Positions 1-8,650 of a stretch of 53,919 nt of DNA are shown in pieces (positions within the stretch are counted from its first letter, which is position 1; each line of letters starts with the position of its first letter). The position numbers were made by a program, and so were the translations under genes. This DNA comes from an uncultured Bacteroides sp. (GTDB lineage: Bacteria; Bacteroidota; Bacteroidia; Bacteroidales; Bacteroidaceae), in NCBI GenBank assembly GCA_949288585.1, contig CASEKR010000046.1, forward strand, positions 1 to 53,919, read 5' to 3'. The notes below the pieces were generated by a model that saw only the letters and a program-made list of their open reading frames with translations, was not told the origin of the DNA and did not search any database.

Positions 1-130
1 TTCCTCGACTGCACTCGGGGTGACAGGAAAATGGATTTTAAACAAGATCTAAATCAAGAAAACAATTATTGACGCGAAAATAAAACAAAAAAGTGGAAAA
101 GACAAATTATTGCAGCAACTAACAAATAAC
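1..130. repeat. Dispersed GTCATG/GGGTGACAG repeat end and AT-rich spacer
   Basis: No gene is visible before the terminator of the polysaccharide locus. The first 27 bases (CTCGACTGCACTCGGGGTGACAG) are the right-hand end of the dispersed palindromic family seen more fully at 28118-28212 and 23976-24126. The rest is AT-rich and has no open frame worth reporting. Confidence 0.5.
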
Positions 131-170
131 AAAAAAGGCCGCACCGAAAATAAAACTCTTCAGCACGGCC
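131..170 (-). terminator. Terminator of the polysaccharide operon
   Basis: On the minus strand a GC-rich stem (GGCCG at 166-170 with CGGCC at 137-141) is followed by six T residues (131-136). It lies 24 bases past the stop of the initiating glycosyl-phosphate transferase gene, so it probably ends the long minus-strand transcript of the locus. Confidence 0.6.
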
Positions 171-193
171 AATACCTAAAGCGATTATTATGA

Positions 194-1144
194 TTAACCT
201 TTATGCAGTTTGAAGAACCTCTTCATAAACCATACATATACAGCACTCAACAAAATTATAATAACCAACAAATACCAATATCCCCCATCAGAAGGACAAA
301 GCAAATATCCAATAATAATAGCGCCTTGAACAGCCATATATATCAACGACACCATCACATGAGGAATCTTCAATTCATTCGCCATCAACTGATACAAGTG
401 CTTCCGATGTGGCAAACCGATGTTCTCATGCAACATCAGACGATGAATGATGGTCAACACACTGTCCACACCATAGACCACCAACAGCACAATCCAGCTC
501 AAATCACCCGTCTCAATGACCAGTTTCCCCAGCAAGAACAATAGGATAAAAGCAATACTCACCGACCCTACATCACCGGCAAAACAACGGGCTTTCCTCC
601 TGAAATTGAAGAAACAAAACACAACTACAGCCATCATGACCGTATAAATCAAATCAGCTTCCACAAACGGAACCAAGACTTCATCGACATATGCCAACGC
701 AGCCAATACCACCAAAGAATAACCGCCCGTTATCCCATTAATTCCATCCATGAAGTTATACGCATTGATAATGCCTGTACAAACTACCAAGGCCAACAAC
801 AACCAGCCCCATCCCAATGAGAACAAGCCCCATTGTCCGAACATCAATGCCATTGCCGAAAAATGAAACAACAGACGAATCCCCTGTTTTACCGACTTCA
901 CATCATCCACAAAGCTGATAAACGCCACCAGCGTCAGGGCTAGCATAAACCACGGATACTCAAACTGATTTGTCAGGAAATAGGCCAATGCACCGAAATA
1001 GAAAATGATTCCACCACCCCGCAACGTAATCCGCGTATGACTACTGCGCTCGTTGGGACGGTCAATGATATTGTACTTATCCGCAATCTTAAAATAAAGC
1101 AACTCTATGACCACCAAGGCCAAGAAAAGAAATATATAACTCAT
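194..1144 (-). CDS. Initiating glycosyl-phosphate transferase, MraY/WecA/WbpL family
   Basis: Integral membrane enzyme expected to transfer a HexNAc-1-phosphate from its UDP-sugar to undecaprenyl phosphate, the first step of building a repeat unit. The family motifs are all present in order: RSSHTRITLRGGG near the N-terminus, the acidic FVDDVKSV, AYNFMDGINGI, FAGDVGSVS and the histidine motif LPHRKHLY. About ten hydrophobic segments cover the protein. The frame opens at a TTG at 1168, but the first ATG (1144, MSYIFLF) gives a better membrane start and about 316 residues. It is the last gene of the locus, after a WbuC cupin and a WbpV-like reductase. That grouping resembles the Pseudomonas WbpV-WbpL pair, so the substrate may be UDP-QuiNAc or UDP-FucNAc (inference). 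Confidence 0.9.
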   Translation of the reverse strand: MSYIFLFLALVVIELLYFKIADKYNIIDRPNERSSHTRITLRGGGIIFYFGALAYFLTNQFEYPWFMLALTLVAFISFVDDVKSVKQGIRLLFHFSAMALMFGQWGLFSLGWGWLLLALVVCTGIINAYNFMDGINGITGGYSLVVLAALAYVDEVLVPFVEADLIYTVMMAVVVFCFFNFRRKARCFAGDVGSVSIAFILLFLLGKLVIETGDLSWIVLLVVYGVDSVLTIIHRLMLHENIGLPHRKHLYQLMANELKIPHVMVSLIYMAVQGAIIIGYLLCPSDGGYWYLLVIIILLSAVYVWFMKRFFKLHKG

Positions 1145-1159
1145 AAATGATAATTTAAT

Positions 1160-1269
1160 AGTTGACAAGGGAACGAGTTAACAAAGCAACAAGGTTTTAT
1201 TAACGAGGGGACAAGTTAACAAGGAATAAGTTCTGCCCTCATGCCTTGTTAACTCATCCCCTTGTCAAC
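1160..1269. repeat. Inverted repeat, 'guttaacaagg' family
   Basis: The gap between the transferase and the cupin gene contains an imperfect inverted repeat. The left arm at 1161-1185 begins GTTGACAAGGGAACGAGTTA and the right arm at 1244-1269, read on the minus strand, begins GTTGACAAGGGGATGAGTTA. A third, shorter copy of ACAAGTTAACAAGG lies between them. It looks like one of the dispersed intergenic repeats of this genome and carries no gene. Confidence 0.6.
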
Positions 1270-1276
1270 GAACCAA

Positions 1277-1672
1277 TCAAAAAAGTATATCCTGTTCCCC
1301 TAACGGAGTATAAGGCCCGTCTTTTACCTCAAAAATCACAGAACCACCCTCCAGCACTTCCAACGTATGCCACTGATTTGAAGGAATATGTATGCCATAC
1401 ATCCCGCAGCGTGGATCCAGAATCACACTCTCTGTCACTTCTTTTTGGTCATTATAATAAATCACCCGAATCTTCCCCCTCAACAGAAGATAGGTTTCCG
1501 CCGTATGCGGATGCCGGTGAATAGGCAACAACGTCCCCGGCTCCAATGCATTGAGCAATCGTTGCGCTTTAGCATCCAGACTATTATGAAAATTATAATT
1601 CATACGCAAGCGCGAACTCTCCTTAGCCTGCCGCGTCACCTCATCCAATAAAGTTTCATTAATTATCTTCAT
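1277..1672 (-). CDS. WbuC-family cupin protein
   Basis: Small cupin-fold protein of about 131 residues. The cupin signature is clear: PIHRHPHTAETYLLLRGK in the centre with three histidines and a glutamate able to bind metal, and a later QWHTLEVLEGG strand. WbuC proteins occur in O-antigen and capsule loci next to the initiating transferase and sugar-nucleotide reductase, as here, but their reaction is not established. The frame opens at a GTG (1675); the adjacent ATG at 1672 is preferred. It starts 7 bases after the stop of the reductase gene, so the two are surely co-transcribed. Confidence 0.85.
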   Translation of the reverse strand: MKIINETLLDEVTRQAKESSRLRMNYNFHNSLDAKAQRLLNALEPGTLLPIHRHPHTAETYLLLRGKIRVIYYNDQKEVTESVILDPRCGMYGIHIPSNQWHTLEVLEGGSVIFEVKDGPYTPLGEQDILF

Positions 1673-1678
1673 CACTTT

Positions 1679-2629
1679 CTATTTACTAAAACTTCGAATC
1701 GTCTTCCTCACCCCATCCTCTGCTCTGACAGGCATCCGGTCTATCCCCAACGCAACTTTTATCTTCGCATTGCTCACCACATAATTTTCTGTCAGTTTAC
1801 GCAAACGTTCCTTATTCAATGGCAAATGAAGCACGGTACCCAATCTTGCGCAAGCCTCCATCAAGCTCCGGTTCAACTTCCAGATGTGCGGTTTTAATCC
1901 CAACACCTCACACATCAGCTCTATCAATTCATTGGTCGAAAGCGCCTCATCATCCCCCATATTATAAATGCCGCTTGCCGCCTCTTTCGTCAGCAACCCT
2001 TCTATCACGTAACACAAATTATCCACTGAGGTAAACGAACGCCTATTTTCAAAATCTCCCAAAGGCCAGGGAATCCCTTTCTTCACCACGTTATATAACA
2101 GGTTCAGATTCCCCTTGTTGCCCGGCCCGTGAATCATGCAAGGTCGCAGGATATACACCCGCTTATTTTTCAACTCCTCATTTTCAATTCTCAATTTTTT
2201 GAGGATGTAATTCTCCGCCGCTATCTTACTCTCCCCGTAAGGCCCGATAGGCGCAGGCACCACTTCCTCCGTCAGCACCTCGCCCGCCACGCTGTCCGCC
2301 GCCGCCTTCACCGAACTGAAGAAGATGAATTTCCCAGTCGACGACTCCAGGAAATAATCGAATATCTTCTTTGTCAGCCCCGTATTGATGTCGAAATACA
2401 CCTGCGCGGCAGAACGGTTCTTCGTATCATGCGCCTTCCCTGCCAGGTGAATAATTGCATCTATCTCCGGTAAATGCCGCTGCTCCAGATCCTCCCACGA
2501 GAATGTTTTGACTACCCCCTCTTTTTGAGGTGCAACAATATCCAGTCCATACAAGGTATGTTCCCTACATAAAGACATGACAAGATTAGAACCCACGAAT
2601 CCATGGATTCCCGTAATAAGTATGTTCAT
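1679..2629 (-). CDS. NAD-dependent epimerase/reductase, WbpV-like
   Basis: Extended short-chain dehydrogenase of 316 residues. The N-terminal nucleotide-binding glycine motif is TGIHGFVGSNL and the catalytic Tyr-x-x-x-Lys is YGESK, preceded by FFSSVKAAA. The HLAGKAHD segment is typical of the WbpV/Gne-like branch. In Pseudomonas O-antigen loci WbpV reduces the 4-keto sugar made by WbpM to UDP-QuiNAc, which WbpL then uses. This locus has a WbpM-type dehydratase (21859-23775) and a WbpL-type transferase (194-1144), so the same route is likely here. A UDP-GalNAc 4-epimerase cannot be excluded from sequence alone. Confidence 0.85.
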   Translation of the reverse strand: MNILITGIHGFVGSNLVMSLCREHTLYGLDIVAPQKEGVVKTFSWEDLEQRHLPEIDAIIHLAGKAHDTKNRSAAQVYFDINTGLTKKIFDYFLESSTGKFIFFSSVKAAADSVAGEVLTEEVVPAPIGPYGESKIAAENYILKKLRIENEELKNKRVYILRPCMIHGPGNKGNLNLLYNVVKKGIPWPLGDFENRRSFTSVDNLCYVIEGLLTKEAASGIYNMGDDEALSTNELIELMCEVLGLKPHIWKLNRSLMEACARLGTVLHLPLNKERLRKLTENYVVSNAKIKVALGIDRMPVRAEDGVRKTIRSFSK

Positions 2630-2686
2630 TTGGAAATCAGTTGTTTTTCAATAGTTTTCCTGCAATATTTCTAAAAAGCCTTCCGG

Positions 2687-3004
2687 TCATTCACGATAAA
2701 GCGAACTGTGACACACATCATGTACATATACATAATACTCCCCCGTCCCCTCATCCAAACAGATTTCAAAAGCAAAATGAAAATCTTCTATAATACATTC
2801 CCTATATCCCTGGGCAAGCCATTCTTTGCGCAAACGGACATTAGGGCAGACAAAAGCATATTTTCCCAATTCCTCCAAGCCCTCATAAATGCGCTGCATT
2901 TTTCGAATGACAACTCTCCCGTCAAGCGTACAATATTTCCGTTTGGCATATTCATAGAATTCTACGATAGAAGCATGCACCGCATTATCAATAACAACCC
3001 GCAT
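2687..3004 (-). CDS. RelE/ParE-like toxin candidate
   Basis: A 105-residue protein with the general layout of RelE/ParE-fold toxins: an N-terminal helix region (SIVEFYEYAKRK), a middle helix ending in a short basic stretch (RLRKEWLAQGYRE), and C-terminal strands FHFAFEI and YYVYVHDVCHS. Its ATG overlaps the TGA of the upstream small gene. It is followed by 57 bases without a gene and then the reductase gene. No close family could be named by eye. A toxin role is inferred from size, fold pattern and the overlapping pair. Confidence 0.6.
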   Translation of the reverse strand: MRVVIDNAVHASIVEFYEYAKRKYCTLDGRVVIRKMQRIYEGLEELGKYAFVCPNVRLRKEWLAQGYRECIIEDFHFAFEICLDEGTGEYYVYVHDVCHSSLYRE

Positions 3005-3222
3005 CAGAAATCAATGTCAGGAAAGTCCTTGTGCATCCGTTCCATCAAAAGATCTCTGGAAGCTTCTAGTGAGATGCCATTTTTCAGAGCCTGTTCCATA
3101 GGCAATACTCTGACGGATTCCTCATTTTTTATAGGGGAAACATAAACAGTTGCACTTTCATGAACCGTAAAAGAAGGTTCCTCATTCGTATCCTTGTACT
3201 GCTTCAATTCCATATCCTTCAT
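3004..3222 (-). CDS. Antitoxin-like small protein
   Basis: About 72 residues from the ATG at 3222 (MKDMELKQYK). An upstream TTG-type start at 3270 lies inside the promoter and is rejected. The middle (TVYVSPIKNEESVRVLPMEQALKNG) and the acidic tail resemble short Bacteroides antitoxins that precede RelE/ParE-type genes. Stop and start overlap with the next gene, which implies translational coupling. A promoter of Bacteroides type sits just upstream, so the pair can be expressed apart from the capsule operon around it. Confidence 0.6.
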   Translation of the reverse strand: MKDMELKQYKDTNEEPSFTVHESATVYVSPIKNEESVRVLPMEQALKNGISLEASRDLLMERMHKDFPDIDF

Positions 3223-3233
3223 CTTTAATAAGA

Positions 3234-3264
3234 CAAAGATAAGCAAACATCTCAGAAAAACAAT
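3234..3264 (-). promoter_or_regulatory. Promoter of the toxin-antitoxin-like pair
   Basis: On the minus strand TATCTTTG (3234-3241) is preceded by a 19-base spacer and ATTG (3261-3264), matching the Bacteroides -7/-33 consensus. Transcription would start about 5 bases before the ATG at 3222, giving a very short leader. Confidence 0.65.
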
Positions 3265-3309
3265 CCCCAATCCCTAAGAAATCATCTCACTCTCTTTGTT
3301 TCTCTGTCC

Positions 3310-3402
3310 TCAATCCTCATACACCCAGTCCACCTCCTTCAGCCGAGGATTCTTCCGGTCCTTCTCACTCAGGATCACTTGGTTTGCTGATATTATATCC
3401 AC
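3310..3402 (-). pseudogene. Possible C-terminal remnant of a displaced gene
   Basis: Between the deacetylase stop and the TA-like pair, a minus-strand frame reads VDIISANQVILSEKDRKNPR followed by LKEVDWVYED and a stop at 3310. It is polar, well-formed protein-like sequence with no start ATG and overlaps the deacetylase 3' end. It may be the tail of an earlier neighbour lost by recombination, or a very short real gene with a GTG start at 3402. I cannot assign the family. Confidence 0.3.
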
Positions 3403-4262
3403 TAATCTTTGCCCAGTTCTTCCAACTTCAATACCGGTGCCTTCGCCCAGTCTATCCGTCTGTCCGCTTCCACTACATTGCAGAACTCATAATTGTCCAG
3501 CAAGCGTCGGAATTTGGCAAATGCCCCCTTGATGCCCACATAACTCTTGAATCTCCGCTTCAGCGGCAAAGTCTTGATGACCGGTTGTCCCGTATCAAAA
3601 TCCCTCGGATGGAAATACGTCATCATATAGTCGCATTCTTTCGCCCAACGGTCTATCAGTCCATATGGAAACAGCCGGAAAAAGCCTCCACCGGAAAATA
3701 CCAGATGCTTGCCCCAAAGTGTATGCACATTGATGGGAAATTCCTTCACCCACAGCCCATCTCCCACGTCTATCCGTTTAGGGATACCATCTCCGTAACT
3801 GGGCATCCCTCCATAGTCATGCGGAGCCGGAAACATGGAGCAGTCATACCGGAACCCCATCTCCGCCAGGCTGCGAAGTGCCCATGTGTTGTGTCGCGTG
3901 ATGGAAAAGCCCGGTGCACGGAAAGCATTCACCTCTTCCCCTATTACCTCCTCAATCAACTGTTTCGCCTTCAGCGTGTCCGCCTTGAATGACTTTTCAT
4001 CCATACGGAAAGCCAACTCATGCTGGTACGAATGGCAACCGATATGATGTCCCTGCCGATGAATCGCCCGTATCACGTCCGGGTGATGTTCCGCAATCCA
4101 GCCCAGACAAAAGAACGTGCCTTTCAAGCCACGTTTCTCCAGTTCCTCCAGGATGCGATCCACGCCTTGGTAAATGCGCACTTCATAATGACTCCAATCG
4201 AAGTTGCCGGAGATGAAGTCGCAGTTGTACCAGTCTTCGATGTCGAATGTCAGGATATTCAT
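3402..4262 (-). CDS. Polysaccharide deacetylase (NodB-type)
   Basis: A 286-residue carbohydrate esterase family 4 protein without a signal peptide. The metal-binding and catalytic motifs can be read in order: TFDIEDW at the start (catalytic Asp), HHIGCHSYQH (HxxSxxH-like metal ligands), FRAPGFS, and a late YFHPRDFD with the second catalytic histidine. The C-terminal part (LKRRFKSYVGIKGAFAKF) is like the extension of deacetylases found in exopolysaccharide loci. It probably removes an N-acetyl group from a lipid-linked sugar or polymer in the cytoplasm or at the membrane. It starts 1 base before the acyltransferase stop, in the same operon. Confidence 0.85.
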   Translation of the reverse strand: MNILTFDIEDWYNCDFISGNFDWSHYEVRIYQGVDRILEELEKRGLKGTFFCLGWIAEHHPDVIRAIHRQGHHIGCHSYQHELAFRMDEKSFKADTLKAKQLIEEVIGEEVNAFRAPGFSITRHNTWALRSLAEMGFRYDCSMFPAPHDYGGMPSYGDGIPKRIDVGDGLWVKEFPINVHTLWGKHLVFSGGGFFRLFPYGLIDRWAKECDYMMTYFHPRDFDTGQPVIKTLPLKRRFKSYVGIKGAFAKFRRLLDNYEFCNVVEADRRIDWAKAPVLKLEELGKD

Positions 4263-4263
4263 A

Positions 4264-4827
4264 TCAAGAACGGAATTTGATTACTTTTGCAGGGGCACCT
4301 GCCACAATGGCATTGGCCGGTACTTCTTTGGTCACCACAGAACCAGCAGCCACCACCGCACCATCATTGATTTTGGCACCGGAAACCAATATGGAATTGG
4401 CTCCAATCCACACATTGTTTCCTATGAAAATGTCTTTCTCACGTCTCTCCTGATAAACCATAGGTGTATCACACAACTTCGTGCCGTGATTTCCACAAAA
4501 CATTTTCACGCCGGGACCTACCAATACATTGTCCCCAAACACTATTTTCGAATGCTGCTCCGCCCAAATGCAGCAGTCCATCGTAATGCGTACATTCTCA
4601 CCCAAGTAAATATTCTGAGCATTGCGGAGTGATGCCCTCGCATGGATACGATAATCGCCTTTATGATGGATTTTCTTTCGCCAGATTACCTGCTCATGCA
4701 GATAGTAGGCAAAAGAGGAAAAGATAGCTTTCAAAAAAGCAAGAGAAAATATTCCTCCAAAGATTTCTGAAAAAATAAGGCCAAGTTTCTCTTTATACCA
4801 AGGTTCGTGTCTATTCTCCATTATCAT
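4264..4827 (-). CDS. Hexapeptide-repeat acyltransferase
   Basis: A 187-residue left-handed beta-helix acyltransferase. Hexapeptide-type repeats run from about residue 60 to the end ([59 protein letters not shown]). The catalytic histidine is probably in the [10 protein letters not shown] loop. The end, [15 protein letters not shown], is the classic tail of the NodL/LacA/CapG group. It likely O-acetylates a sugar of the repeat unit. Two in-frame ATG codons (4827 and 4821) are possible; the first leaves 3 bases after the GT2 stop. Base composition is intermediate between the AT-rich core upstream and the flank downstream. Confidence 0.88.
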   Translation of the reverse strand: MIMENRHEPWYKEKLGLIFSEIFGGIFSLAFLKAIFSSFAYYLHEQVIWRKKIHHKGDYRIHARASLRNAQNIYLGENVRITMDCCIWAEQHSKIVFGDNVLVGPGVKMFCGNHGTKLCDTPMVYQERREKDIFIGNNVWIGANSILVSGAKINDGAVVAAGSVVTKEVPANAIVAGAPAKVIKFRS

Positions 4828-4830
4828 CTA

Positions 4831-5622
4831 TTATTTATTTGCACTCTTTCTAAAGGAATCGAAAAGCCAACCCCACTTATTAAAATAGAGAATGGCTGAA
4901 TGTAAATGAATTCTCATCAACTTTATACTCTTATGTGATTCACGATGAGCCAAATGCACAACTGATACATTGGGGAAATATACAGTCTTAGAATTTTGAT
5001 AGAAACGTCGAGACAAATCAGCATCTTCAAAATACATAAAATAGCGTTCATCAAAACCACCTAATCGTTTAAGTTCGGAAGTCCTAAAAAACATAAAACA
5101 CCCACTAAGAAAGGGTGCAGAACAAATTACATTATAATCCATATCTTCAGTGCGGTATCTACACTCTATTCGCTGAAATAAAAAAGAAGGAAGAACAAAA
5201 CGTCCAAAAATAACTAACGGAGTGGGAAGTCGCCTTCTTACTTTGCGAATGCTACCATCAGGATTAATTATTTTAGGCATCAATAAACTTACATTACTTA
5301 GATCCATATATTTAACAATGCTGGATAAAACATTAGAATCGAAATATATATCTGGATTTAATACCAAATGATACCTAAAACCTGCTTCTATAGACTTTCT
5401 TATGGCAATATTATGACCAGCACCAAAACCTATATTCTTATTAGTCCAAACATACTCAATATTAGATTGGTTAGACAAACATCTCAAATAATTCGTTGGA
5501 GAATTATCTATGATATACAAGTATGTGTTAATACCATTAGAATTTAAAACAGAATTAATCGTCTGAACTAATTCCTTTTTATCATTCTTATAACAAACTA
5601 TAGACACAGAAACATTAATCAT
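4831..5622 (-). CDS. Glycosyltransferase family 2
   Basis: A 263-residue GT-A fold glycosyltransferase of the rhamnosyltransferase-like GT2 branch. It shows the N-terminal VSIVCYKNDK, the KNIGFGAGHNIAIR segment, the metal-binding LNPDIYF (DxD-equivalent) and the acceptor-side GGFDERYFMYFEDADLSRR motif. It probably adds one sugar of the repeat unit at the inner membrane. The gene is strongly AT-rich (AAA, AAT, ATA codons dominate), like the next four genes, in contrast with the flanks of the locus. Confidence 0.88.
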   Translation of the reverse strand: MINVSVSIVCYKNDKKELVQTINSVLNSNGINTYLYIIDNSPTNYLRCLSNQSNIEYVWTNKNIGFGAGHNIAIRKSIEAGFRYHLVLNPDIYFDSNVLSSIVKYMDLSNVSLLMPKIINPDGSIRKVRRRLPTPLVIFGRFVLPSFLFQRIECRYRTEDMDYNVICSAPFLSGCFMFFRTSELKRLGGFDERYFMYFEDADLSRRFYQNSKTVYFPNVSVVHLAHRESHKSIKLMRIHLHSAILYFNKWGWLFDSFRKSANK

Positions 5623-5635
5623 ACGTATATTTATG

Positions 5636-6757
5636 TCAATAATCAGAATAAAACTCTTTCAAAATATTTTTCCCCATATATTTAGAAATAAAATCCTTCT
5701 TTATACGGAGTTTTGTTTTTAAATCCACATCGAATTTATCAAGGATTCTAGATAAATCATCTGCACTTTCAAAATGGTATAGCGCATTATCCATATAAGC
5801 AGGTATCCCTTCCAATGCTACAGAAGTTCCAATGACAGGAGTACCACACGCAAGTGCTTCTATAACTTTAACCTTAACTCCTGCCCCTTGAAACAAAGGA
5901 GCAATCAAAGCCTTAGCATTTGCTATACGCACATAAGGGTCTAAAAGCCAACCTTCATATACAATATTATGCATTGTTTGGACAAGATCAACTACAGATT
6001 TATCCAATCCACCTCCGATAATCACCAATCTTTCATGCGTATCAATGGCCCTATTTTTCCAAAACTCCAAAATCCATAATAGCCCCACACTATTTTCAGG
6101 CCTTTTCCAAGCACCAAATAGTATATACTCATCATTCACCTTAACAGGTAACGCATTAGCGACAATTTTATTAATAAAAAAATTTGTACTATTTGCTTTC
6201 AAAGAAAGTTTATTATTCATATACTCAACATCCTTCATTGAGAATGTATAAATTTTCCGCTGCTTATTATCAACTCCTCTCAATATGAAACGTTCCGTTC
6301 TATTTACCCACCATAAGATGAAAGGATTTCCCATTCGCTCATACTTCTGAGTTATAACATCATGGGACATATATAAAATTTTGCTACGCACTTTTCTAGG
6401 AAAGAATAATGAATATACAAATACTTGAGAAAAATCAAGATATACGATGTCATAATGACATTGTTCAAGCAACTTATTTATATAATATGCTCTAATATAA
6501 GAAAATCTTGCAGTAAATAATGGAAAAAATGGTATACAAGCCAAGCTATTAAACAGCTTTGATATAAAAGTATCCGTATAATATCTCTTTATATGCAAGT
6601 TACTTGACTCAATATCAAATGTATAAGACTTCTTATTTCTGAACAAAACTAAATCTACAATACATTTCCGCGACAATTCTTGCAATAATAAATTTGAATA
6701 ATTTTGCCCTGCCGTTTTTGAGGAAGGGACAAAAGCTGATATAAATAAAATTCTCAT
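5636..6757 (-). CDS. Glycosyltransferase family 4 (GT-B)
   Basis: A 373-residue GT-B protein. The C-terminal donor-binding half carries the diagnostic stretch APLFQGAGVKVKVIEALACG followed by TPVIGTSVALEGI, with the usual E-x7-E-like spacing. The N-terminus (MRILFISAFVPSSKTAGQNY) is a typical acceptor-domain start. It should transfer one sugar of the repeat unit in the cytoplasm. The gene is very AT-rich, lies 13 bases upstream of the GT2 gene and 2 bases after the polymerase gene, so it is part of the horizontally variable core. Confidence 0.85.
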   Translation of the reverse strand: MRILFISAFVPSSKTAGQNYSNLLLQELSRKCIVDLVLFRNKKSYTFDIESSNLHIKRYYTDTFISKLFNSLACIPFFPLFTARFSYIRAYYINKLLEQCHYDIVYLDFSQVFVYSLFFPRKVRSKILYMSHDVITQKYERMGNPFILWWVNRTERFILRGVDNKQRKIYTFSMKDVEYMNNKLSLKANSTNFFINKIVANALPVKVNDEYILFGAWKRPENSVGLLWILEFWKNRAIDTHERLVIIGGGLDKSVVDLVQTMHNIVYEGWLLDPYVRIANAKALIAPLFQGAGVKVKVIEALACGTPVIGTSVALEGIPAYMDNALYHFESADDLSRILDKFDVDLKTKLRIKKDFISKYMGKNILKEFYSDY

Positions 6758-6759
6758 AT

Positions 6760-7812
6760 TTACAATAGTGATAATATTGTTTGATATGGAAGTAAATTAT
6801 TGATTTCACCTTTTAAGTACAAAGAGACAACAAATAAAATTATGAAAAAGATATATGCATATGGCGTAAGATTGGAATGAACTTTCTTTCGAATCATCTC
6901 CAATTTCCTGGGTATCAAAACAATAAGAATTGGAGAAAAATAGTAAGATAGTCTAACTATAAGTATCTTAACTGCAGAATTAGAAAAGAATATTGCCAAA
7001 ACATATATAATAAGCAATAAAAAATTTATATTTGATAAAAGAATATCTTCTTTTGAAACAACCCGTTTAAATATATCGCACAAAAAGAATAATAAAGAAA
7101 AAGTGAACAGTAGATATGTAGACATTCCTACATCTGAAATAAAACGTTCGAACCCTAGATACATTGAATAAGGACTATTTTGGATTAGCAAAATAAACAC
7201 TTCGGATATGGGAATTAAAACTATCAATAATAAGAACTTAAACCAGATATTTATTCGCAAATTGCACAAAATAAGGATTAACAAAAATAATGCAGACTGA
7301 TGTATAAAAATGCTACAAAACAGAAGTAGCAATACAAATCTCACATATTTATGTTCAAGTACTAAATTTAAATGCGACAAAAGAATGTAAATTACCAAGC
7401 ATTGACGTATTATGTTGAATGTATTTTGATAGAACTGTCCTATTGTAAAAAAAATCAATACCGAAAACATTACATTAGGAGAAAACTTATATATAAATTT
7501 ACACGCATAAAATACCGTAAGAAAAGAAAATATGGCAACTATAAATTCATAAGAAAGTCCTATTTCATTACAAAGAAGAAACACATACCTTAATCCATAC
7601 TCTTTGACATCTTCATTAAGAACGTATGAATGCATATACATCTCGCTATACGCTTCATAATCCATACCGACATTTTTTCTTAAAGCAGAAAAAAGAAATA
7701 ACGCTAGAAAGATATAAGCATATATCAATTTATCAGTAATGGTAATAAGACTTTTATGCGTGAATACACATCCACAAAGTAATAAAAAGAGCAGAATTAA
7801 ATAACAGCTCAT
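6760..7812 (-). CDS. EpsG/Wzy-type O-unit polymerase
   Basis: A 350-residue integral membrane protein with about ten hydrophobic segments and the family-typical segment FSALRKNVGMDYEAYSEMY (residues about 40-60), which matches the RxxxGxDYxxY pattern of EpsG-type polymerases. It is expected to polymerise lipid-linked repeat units on the outer face of the inner membrane. Codon use is extremely AT-rich, as usual for Wzy genes. It is the only polymerase candidate in the locus and lies between glycosyltransferase genes. Confidence 0.85.
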   Translation of the reverse strand: MSCYLILLFLLLCGCVFTHKSLITITDKLIYAYIFLALFLFSALRKNVGMDYEAYSEMYMHSYVLNEDVKEYGLRYVFLLCNEIGLSYEFIVAIFSFLTVFYACKFIYKFSPNVMFSVLIFFTIGQFYQNTFNIIRQCLVIYILLSHLNLVLEHKYVRFVLLLLFCSIFIHQSALFLLILILCNLRINIWFKFLLLIVLIPISEVFILLIQNSPYSMYLGFERFISDVGMSTYLLFTFSLLFFLCDIFKRVVSKEDILLSNINFLLLIIYVLAIFFSNSAVKILIVRLSYYFSPILIVLIPRKLEMIRKKVHSNLTPYAYIFFIILFVVSLYLKGEINNLLPYQTILSLL

Positions 7813-7831
7813 AAATTATCAAAATTCCAAT

Positions 7832-8650
7832 TTACCTAATTCTAAGTACCCTCAAAAATAAATGCCTCAAGTAAAACAGATACATTTTACACAAAATTAT
7901 GCTCGTTTGCTTCTTCAACGTCGGAAAGTGCTGAGCTAATGCAATATAATGACAAATAGATCTTTTGTATAATGATGTAGATTTCTGTTGCGAATAAATG
8001 GCTCCACTTGAAAGCCTCCTATATACCGACATTTCTTCTCCTAAACAATAAACACGACCGCGCGTAGCCATTGTTAAAAAAAGGACAATATCACCATACA
8101 TAAATCTCTTATCATTGGGAATATATGGCAGATATTTACTTAAACATAATACAGAAGCCGTAGGTATTGTCCACTTTTTCAAAATTTGTTCTGCTGAATA
8201 ATACCCTTGCCATAAATGTCCATACAAGTCCATTCCCTTACCATCAGGTGATATTACCTTCGACTTATGAAAACACAAAGAACAATCCGGATGTCCCTCC
8301 AAAAAATCCACCTGCTTCTGCAACTTAAGCGGGTCTATCCAGTAATCATCACCTTCACACAAAGCAATGTATTTCCCCCTAACTTTCGGGTAGACAAATT
8401 TTGCATATATTCCGCGAACACCTTTCTGATATTGGTTTTCTTCATGAAAAATTGGAACGAACAAATCAGGATATTTATCTGCGTATTCTTTTATGATTTC
8501 CGTTGTTCCATCCGTAGAACAATCATCATTGATAATTATCTCAAAAGGAAAAGTTGTTTTTTGCATCAAAAATCCTTCCAAACACTGACGGATATAAGAG
8601 GCATGATTATAGGTAATGCAACAAACGCTAACTAATATCTTAGTACTCAT
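7832..8650 (-). CDS. Glycosyltransferase family 2
   Basis: A 272-residue GT2 protein. The N-terminus VSVCCITYNHASYIRQCLEG, the DDCSTDGT nucleotide-binding segment and CEGDDYW (the DDYW form of the DxD motif) identify the common capsule GT2 branch that takes activated hexoses. The C-terminal 60 residues are basic and hydrophobic, suggesting membrane contact. Its start overlaps the stop of the acetyltransferase gene by 4 bases. AT-rich like its neighbours. Confidence 0.88.
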   Translation of the reverse strand: MSTKILVSVCCITYNHASYIRQCLEGFLMQKTTFPFEIIINDDCSTDGTTEIIKEYADKYPDLFVPIFHEENQYQKGVRGIYAKFVYPKVRGKYIALCEGDDYWIDPLKLQKQVDFLEGHPDCSLCFHKSKVISPDGKGMDLYGHLWQGYYSAEQILKKWTIPTASVLCLSKYLPYIPNDKRFMYGDIVLFLTMATRGRVYCLGEEMSVYRRLSSGAIYSQQKSTSLYKRSICHYIALAQHFPTLKKQTSIILCKMYLFYLRHLFLRVLRIR

